Positions 59,505 to 64,000 of a DNA stretch of 64,000 nucleotides are shown one piece after another. The notes beneath the pieces are model-generated. The model did no database searches, was not told the DNA's origin, and worked only from the letters and a program-made list of their open reading frames with translations. Location: assembly GCA_026393275.1 (NCBI GenBank), contig JAPLAM010000055.1, positions 1-64,000 on the forward strand. Direction: 5' to 3'. Every line of letters starts with the position of its first letter. Position 1 is the stretch's first letter. The DNA is from Arthrobacter sp. (lineage in GTDB: Bacteria > Actinomycetota > Actinomycetes > Actinomycetales > Micrococcaceae). The translations under genes and the position numbers were made by a program.

Positions 59505-61655
59505 ATGGCCAAAGGAATTTTTGTCAGTGCGACGACGCCCGGGTCGGGAAAGTCGCTCATTGCGCTGGGTCTGGCGGACACGCTGCACCGGCACGCGGAC
59601 CGGATCGGTTTCTTCAAGCCGGTGGTCCACGGCCGTGCCGACGCGGACCCGATGGTCGCACTGATGAAGTCCCGCTTCGACCTCGACGACGAACGCTGCC
59701 GCAGCGGGCTGACCTTCGCCGAGGTCCGGGGCCTGCTCGCCGAGGGAAAGCGCGAGGAGATCGACTCCCGCTGCGTCGAGATCTTCGCGGAGATGGCCCG
59801 GCACTGCGACGTGATCATCATCGAAGGAACCGACCTGACCGGCCAGGACGCCGCCGTCGAATTCGACCTCAATGCCCGGCTCGCCAACAACCTCGCGGCG
59901 CCGATGGTCGCCGTCGTCGGGGCGAAGGGCCGGACCGTAGCCGAAACCACGGACGCCGTCGAGGTGGCCCGCAAGGAACTCCTCGCCGAGCGCTGCAGCC
60001 TGCTGGCGATCATGGTCAACCGCGCCGCTCCGGAGGACCTGGAGGCGATCGCCGCGGCGGTCCGCCCGGGCGCCTCGGGCCGGCCCGTGTACGTGTTCCC
60101 GGAACTGGAGGACATCGCTCGGCCCACCACCGGCGAGGTTGCCGCCGCCCTGGGCCTCGGCCAGGTGGCGGGCCTGCCGGACCTGGAACGCGATGTGCAC
60201 TCGGTCAAGGTGGCGGCCATGAACGTCGCCAACTTCCTGCACGTGCTCGACGACGGCGCGCTGGTGATCGTGCCCGGCGACCGGGCGGACGTGCTGGTGG
60301 CCTGCCTGGCCTCGTCGTTTTCGCCGGAGTTCCCGGTGCCGTCGGCGCTTATCCTGACCGGCGGGCTCGCCCCGGACCCCACCATATACTCGCTGCTCGC
60401 ACAGGCCCCGTTCCCGATCTTCGCCGCCGCGGACGACACCTATGTGACCGCCAAACGGGTCTCCGAGGTGCGCAGCGAAATCTGGTCCGGCCACCGCCGC
60501 AAGGTGGCGTCCGCGCTGGGCCTGTGGGCCAAACGCGTGGACGAAGCCGAGCTGCTGGAACGGCTGCACCTGCCGCGGCCGGAACGGATGACGCCGCTGC
60601 GCTTCCTGCACGACTTGATCGAACGGGCCCGAGCGCAGCGCCGCCACATTGTCCTGCCCGAAGGCACCGATGTCCGGATCGTGCGGGCCGCCGAGATCCT
60701 GCACCGCCGCGACGTCTGCGAGCTCACCGTGTTGGGCCGCGAAGCCGATGTCCGCGAGCTCGCCGCCACCCAGGGGATCGACCTCAGCGGCATCCACATC
60801 GTGGACCCGGCCACCTCCGAGCTGCGCAAGGGCTTCGCGCAGAAGTACGCCGAGCTGCGCGCGCACAAGGGCGTGGACCTGGCGAAGGCGCTCGAAGTGA
60901 TGCAGGACGAAAGCTACTTCGGCACCATGATGGTCCAGCTCGGCGTGGTGGACGGCATGGTCTCCGGCGCCGCGCACACCACGGCACACACAATCCGGCC
61001 CGCGCTGGAATTTGTGAAGACCCGCGAGGGCGTCAAGATCGTCTCCTCGGTATTCCTCATGCTGATGCCGGACCGGGTGCTGGTCTACGGCGACTGCGCC
61101 GTCAACCCGGAACCCAACGTGGAGCAGCTCGCGGACATCGCCTTGGCCTCGGCCGAAACGGCCGCCCAGTTCGGCGTCGAGCCTCGCGTGGCGATGCTGT
61201 CCTACTCCACCGGCGGCTCCGGTGCCGGCGAAGCAGTGGACGCGGTTCGGCAGGCCACCGAGTTGGTGCGCCAGCGGCGCCCGGACCTCGCGGTGGAGGG
61301 ACCCATCCAGTACGACGCCGCCGTCGACGCCGCCATCGCCGAGTCCAAGATGCCCGGCTCGTCCGTGGCCGGTCAGGCGACGGTGTTCATCTTCCCGGAC
61401 CTGAACACCGGCAACAACACCTACAAGGCCGTCCAGCAGTCCTCCGGCGCGGTCGCCGTTGGGCCGGTGCTGCAGGGGCTCCGCAAACCGGTCAATGACC
61501 TGTCCCGGGGCTGCACGGTGGACGACATCCTGAACACGGTGGCCATCACCGCGATCCAGGCCCAGTCGGTTCAGGCCGGACCGGCCCGCAGCGGGCCGCC
61601 CACCGAAGATCCCGCCGACCAGCCCGGGGTACAGCCCGTCGACGCCAAGGCTTAG
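59505..61655 (+). CDS. pta: Phosphate acetyltransferase (long form)
   Basis: Interconverts acetyl-CoA and acetyl phosphate. The 716-residue protein has the N-terminal BioD-like P-loop domain (TTPGSGKSLIALGL, about residues 9-22), a DRTGG regulatory domain in the middle and the catalytic PTA_PTB domain from about 375, with VVDGMVSGAAHTTAHTIRP (about 482-500) and the late NTGNNTYKAVQQSSGA. ATG 59505 fits family N-termini; ATG 59493 is an alternative. A Pro-rich tail of about 30 residues ends it. ackA begins 9 nt after the stop. It is divergent from paaI, and acetyl-CoA from phenylacetate could feed it. Confidence 0.95.
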   Translation: MAKGIFVSATTPGSGKSLIALGLADTLHRHADRIGFFKPVVHGRADADPMVALMKSRFDLDDERCRSGLTFAEVRGLLAEGKREEIDSRCVEIFAEMARHCDVIIIEGTDLTGQDAAVEFDLNARLANNLAAPMVAVVGAKGRTVAETTDAVEVARKELLAERCSLLAIMVNRAAPEDLEAIAAAVRPGASGRPVYVFPELEDIARPTTGEVAAALGLGQVAGLPDLERDVHSVKVAAMNVANFLHVLDDGALVIVPGDRADVLVACLASSFSPEFPVPSALILTGGLAPDPTIYSLLAQAPFPIFAAADDTYVTAKRVSEVRSEIWSGHRRKVASALGLWAKRVDEAELLERLHLPRPERMTPLRFLHDLIERARAQRRHIVLPEGTDVRIVRAAEILHRRDVCELTVLGREADVRELAATQGIDLSGIHIVDPATSELRKGFAQKYAELRAHKGVDLAKALEVMQDESYFGTMMVQLGVVDGMVSGAAHTTAHTIRPALEFVKTREGVKIVSSVFLMLMPDRVLVYGDCAVNPEPNVEQLADIALASAETAAQFGVEPRVAMLSYSTGGSGAGEAVDAVRQATELVRQRRPDLAVEGPIQYDAAVDAAIAESKMPGSSVAGQATVFIFPDLNTGNNTYKAVQQSSGAVAVGPVLQGLRKPVNDLSRGCTVDDILNTVAITAIQAQSVQAGPARSGPPTEDPADQPGVQPVDAKA

Positions 61656-61664
61656 GAGGCCGCC

Positions 61665-62834
61665 ATGCTCGTGCTCGTCATCAACTCAGGCTCGTCCTCG
61701 CTCAAGTACCAGGTCCGCGACGTCGAAGCGGGCAGCGTCCTTGCGGAGGGTCTGGTGGAGAAGATCGGGATGGGCAACGGCGGGGACGGAGACGGCCAGG
61801 TCGAGGGTCCCCGCGACCACGCGGAGGCCCTGGAGCAGGTGGACGGCGCGATCCACGAGGCGCTGGGCGGCCGGACCCTGGACGCCGTGGGCCACCGCGT
61901 GGTGCACGGCGGGGAGCGCTTCGCCGAGCCGGTGCTGGTCAACAACGAGATCACCCGCGCCATCGAGCGGCTGAACCCGCTGGCGCCGCTGCACAATCCC
62001 GCGAACGTGCTCGGGATCCGCGCGATCGCAAAAAAGTGGCCGGACCTGCCGCAGGTGGCCGTCTTCGACACCGCCTTCCACCGCACCCTGCCCGAGTACG
62101 CCTGGCGTTACGCCGTGCCGGATGAGCTCTACACGAACCACGGGATCCGGCGCTACGGGTTCCACGGCACCTCGCACGAGTACGTCGCGCACCGGGCCGC
62201 GGCCCTGCTGGACGTTCCGGTCGAGGAGTTCGACGCCGTGATCGCCCACCTGGGGAACGGCGCCTCCGTCACGGCGATCCGCGGCGGCCAGTCGATCGAC
62301 ACGTCCATGGGCTTCACCCCGCTTGAAGGCCTCGTGATGGGCACCCGCTCCGGCGACCTGGACCCGTCCATCCTGGTCTTCCTCGGCCGGGCCGGCTGGT
62401 CCGCCGAGGACCTCGATTCCATGCTCAACCGCCGGTCCGGGCTCAAGGGCCTCGCCGGCAACAATGACATGCGGTCCGTCGTCGAAGCGGCCGAGGCCGG
62501 GGACGCGCGGTCCGCCATGGCGCTCGCCGTGGCCTCCTACCGGCTGGCGAAGTACATCGGGGGCTACCACGTGGCCGTGGGCGGCGCGAAGGCCCTGGTG
62601 TTCACGGCCGGGATCGGCGAAAACTCGCACCAGTTCCGAAGCCTCGTCGCGGCGCGGCTGGGGGCGCTCGGCGTGGAGCTCGACGCCGGGTTGAACCGTG
62701 AGTGGTCCAAGGAACCACGGGTGATTTCGACGCCGGGGTCTGTCCTGCCGGTGCTGGTGGTCCCCACGGATGAGGAGCGCGCGATCGCGGAGGCGACGGC
62801 CGCCGTCGTCGCCCGGTCATCGGTTGCTCCGTAG
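61665..62834 (+). CDS. ackA: Acetate kinase
   Basis: Interconverts acetyl phosphate plus ADP and acetate plus ATP. Signature segments of the ASKHA kinase are present: LVINSGSSSLKYQV (about residues 3-16), HRVVHGGERF, FDTAFHRTLP, FHGTSHEYVA and DTSMGFTPLEGLVMGTRSGD (about 209-228). The 389-residue length is usual. GGAGG sits just before ATG 61665, and the pta stop is 9 nt upstream, so the two form one operon. Together they would provide overflow acetate production or acetate uptake. Confidence 0.96.
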   Translation: MLVLVINSGSSSLKYQVRDVEAGSVLAEGLVEKIGMGNGGDGDGQVEGPRDHAEALEQVDGAIHEALGGRTLDAVGHRVVHGGERFAEPVLVNNEITRAIERLNPLAPLHNPANVLGIRAIAKKWPDLPQVAVFDTAFHRTLPEYAWRYAVPDELYTNHGIRRYGFHGTSHEYVAHRAAALLDVPVEEFDAVIAHLGNGASVTAIRGGQSIDTSMGFTPLEGLVMGTRSGDLDPSILVFLGRAGWSAEDLDSMLNRRSGLKGLAGNNDMRSVVEAAEAGDARSAMALAVASYRLAKYIGGYHVAVGGAKALVFTAGIGENSHQFRSLVAARLGALGVELDAGLNREWSKEPRVISTPGSVLPVLVVPTDEERAIAEATAAVVARSSVAP

Positions 62835-62949
62835 CGGTCCGTTTGGCGGCCCAAAACGGCACTGCTGGGCCCACGCCGGCAGGCTTCCCTGCCCGAGCTT
62901 GCGAGGGGAGGGGGCCGGTGCGGAGCAATCGATGGGTAGCGTGGGGTCT

Positions 62950-63525
62950 ATGACCGAACTGAATTTGCCCCTCCGTACCAGGAGATTGGTGCTGCGCCGC
63001 TTCGAGGCCGAGGACCTGGACGCCTTCCACGCCTACCACTCGCTGCCGGAAACCGCCCGGTTCCTGCCCCGGGAGGCCAAGAGCTACACCCAGTCCATGG
63101 AGTACGTCGGTAAGTACGCCAACTTTGAGTTCGAGAAGGAGGGCGACTGGGTGGCCCTCGCCATAGAGGCAGCGGACTCGCCCGGGCTGCTCGGCGAAGT
63201 GGTGCTCAAGTGGCTGCCCGGCCGCGGCCAGGCCGAGATCGGCTGGAGCCTGGCGCCGTCCGCCCGCGGCAAGGGATACGCGGCGGAGGCTGCCACGGCG
63301 CTGCTGCGGCTTGGCTTCGAGGACCTGGGATTCCACCGGATCGACGCCAAACTGGACACCCTCAACACCGCATCCGCAGCGCTGTGCGAGCGCCTCGGCA
63401 TGCGGCTGGAATCCACCCAGGTGGACAAATGGCACTACAAGGGCCAGTGGGCCACCGAAGTGGTCTACGCGATCCTCGCAGAGGAATGGACGGCGCGGGC
63501 GCCAGCCAAGGACTCAGCGGAATGA
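62950..63525 (+). CDS. GNAT-family N-acetyltransferase
   Basis: A 191-residue acetyltransferase of the RimJ/RimL type. The start LRTRRLVLRRFEAEDLDAFH (about residues 7-26) and the acetyl-CoA loop LAPSARGKGYAAEAATALLR (about 103-122) are clear, as is the closing LCERLGMRLES. Such proteins often modify ribosomal-protein N-termini or small amines. ATG 62950 is chosen over ATG 62932 because homology starts there; the ribosome site is poor. A palindromic repeat lies immediately after the stop and may act as its terminator. Confidence 0.88.
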   Translation: MTELNLPLRTRRLVLRRFEAEDLDAFHAYHSLPETARFLPREAKSYTQSMEYVGKYANFEFEKEGDWVALAIEAADSPGLLGEVVLKWLPGRGQAEIGWSLAPSARGKGYAAEAATALLRLGFEDLGFHRIDAKLDTLNTASAALCERLGMRLESTQVDKWHYKGQWATEVVYAILAEEWTARAPAKDSAE

Positions 63526-63567
63526 CGAAGATGGCCGCTAGGGGGACTCCCATAGCGGCCATCTTCG
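63526..63567. repeat. Palindromic repeat, copy E (possible terminator)
   Basis: Perfect 15-bp stem CGAAGATGGCCGCTA with its complement and a 12-nt loop, right after the acetyltransferase stop. The ATGGCCGCTA arm is the same as in copies A and B, more than 32 kb away. Confidence 0.85.
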
Positions 63568-63624
63568 GCGAACGGTCGTGCGCACGTCGTCTAGCCCAGC
63601 GGGGCGCACCCACCCGACGTCGGC

Positions 63625-64000
63625 TTACGGCGCCGGCGGGGCCGTGGCCGTAGGAGCAGCCGACGTGGGTCCGGGGGCCGGCGCGGTGGCTGGGCCCGGT
63701 GTTACCGTAGGCTGCGGTTCGGGCGGTGCGGTGCCCGGGGACGTGGCAGGCGGGGCGGACGGGGTGCCCGGGGCAGGACCCGCGGGAACGGTCGCAGCGG
63801 TCCCGCCCTCAGTGGGCTCCGGCGCAGAGCCAGTCGCACCTTGGGTAGGAGTCGGACTGGCTCCCGTCGAGCTGCCCGAGGTGGCGGGAGCCACGCCGGC
63901 CCCGCCCGGGGTGGCGCTGGGATCTGTTCGGACGATCTGCATGATCTGGTCCCTGAATCCGTTCAGTTTGCCCTCGATCTCCGAGAGCGGGACGTTCTGC
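63625..64000 (-). CDS. Partial gene: Pro/Ala/Thr-rich C-terminus, unknown
   Basis: The C-terminal end of a minus-strand gene whose start lies beyond the right edge. The part visible begins with NVPLSEIEGKLNGFRDQIMQ and then IVRTDP, followed by a 100-residue Pro/Ala/Gly/Thr-rich, disordered tail ending at TAA 63625. Such tails are common in secreted or wall-associated actinobacterial proteins. The short frame from the internal ATG at 63942 is not the true start. The identity cannot be determined. Confidence 0.6.
   Translation of the reverse strand, partial: QNVPLSEIEGKLNGFRDQIMQIVRTDPSATPGGAGVAPATSGSSTGASPTPTQGATGSAPEPTEGGTAATVPAGPAPGTPSAPPATSPGTAPPEPQPTVTPGPATAPAPGPTSAAPTATAPPAP

Noticed and set aside
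58580..61498. A 972-codon plus-strand frame across paaK, paaI and pta
   Set aside because: It overlaps three conserved genes in other frames or strands and its second half is Arg/Pro-rich noise.

Overview
The window is high-GC chromosomal DNA from an actinobacterium. Gene content and order (an actinobacterial-type TopA ending in lysine-rich tails, a BldC-type regulator beside a tiny 30S protein, a phosphatase-TlpA-CcdA-ResB-CcsB cytochrome c maturation operon, menA/menE/menB, and a phenylacetate regulon with a TetR repressor) point to Micrococcaceae, most likely Arthrobacter, Pseudarthrobacter or a close relative. That placement is inference from family knowledge, not from a search. About 66 protein genes are supported. 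I see no rRNA, tRNA, CRISPR array, transposase or phage module.

Layout. 0-9.7 kb: topA, an SseB-like gene, an exopolyphosphatase-family gene, a DGPF protein plus ECF42-type sigma factor pair, proC, a HhH-GPD repair-like gene and a FAD oxidoreductase fused to a Rieske domain. 9.7-17.9 kb: a Ktr/Trk potassium uptake pair, an AcuC-type deacetylase, an ArsR-type regulator, gdhA, a solitary glycosyltransferase with AT-richer DNA, and an FMN alpha-hydroxy-acid oxidase; a broken fragment of such an oxidase lies on the other side of the glycosyltransferase. 18-25.4 kb: an aromatic-codon leader peptide and hairpins ahead of DAHP synthase, bldC, bTHX, a HAD phosphatase, a glutaredoxin-like gene, rex, three small or membrane genes and yceI. 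25.5-30.6 kb: cytochrome c maturation operon. 30.6-32.5 kb: gene-poor, repeat-rich DNA around a DUF559/AbiEi-like gene. 32.5-37.9 kb: small membrane genes and menaquinone genes. 38-41.6 kb: amino-acid permease, dienelactone hydrolase, CsbD and a pentapeptide-repeat protein.

41.6-62.8 kb is dominated by acyl-CoA and aromatic catabolism. A thiolase, enoyl-CoA hydratase and 3-hydroxyacyl-CoA dehydrogenase form one tight operon, paaZ stands alone, and paaI-paaK-tetR form a third unit divergent from pta-ackA. Each of the three starts is preceded by a similar 24-nt palindrome, so the TetR protein probably controls them together. Ring epoxidation genes (paaABCDE) are not in the window. Between these units lie an acetyltransferase, a flavin monooxygenase, a secreted SGNH hydrolase, a large secreted serine protease with a sortase-type C-terminus, and a flavohemoglobin.

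The most unusual signals are regulatory or repetitive: the DAHP synthase leader, the shared PaaR-like operators, a dispersed palindromic repeat family (ATGGCCGCTA arms), a three-copy 24-bp tandem repeat with palindromic cores, and the oxidase remnant that marks the glycosyltransferase as an insertion or rearrangement.
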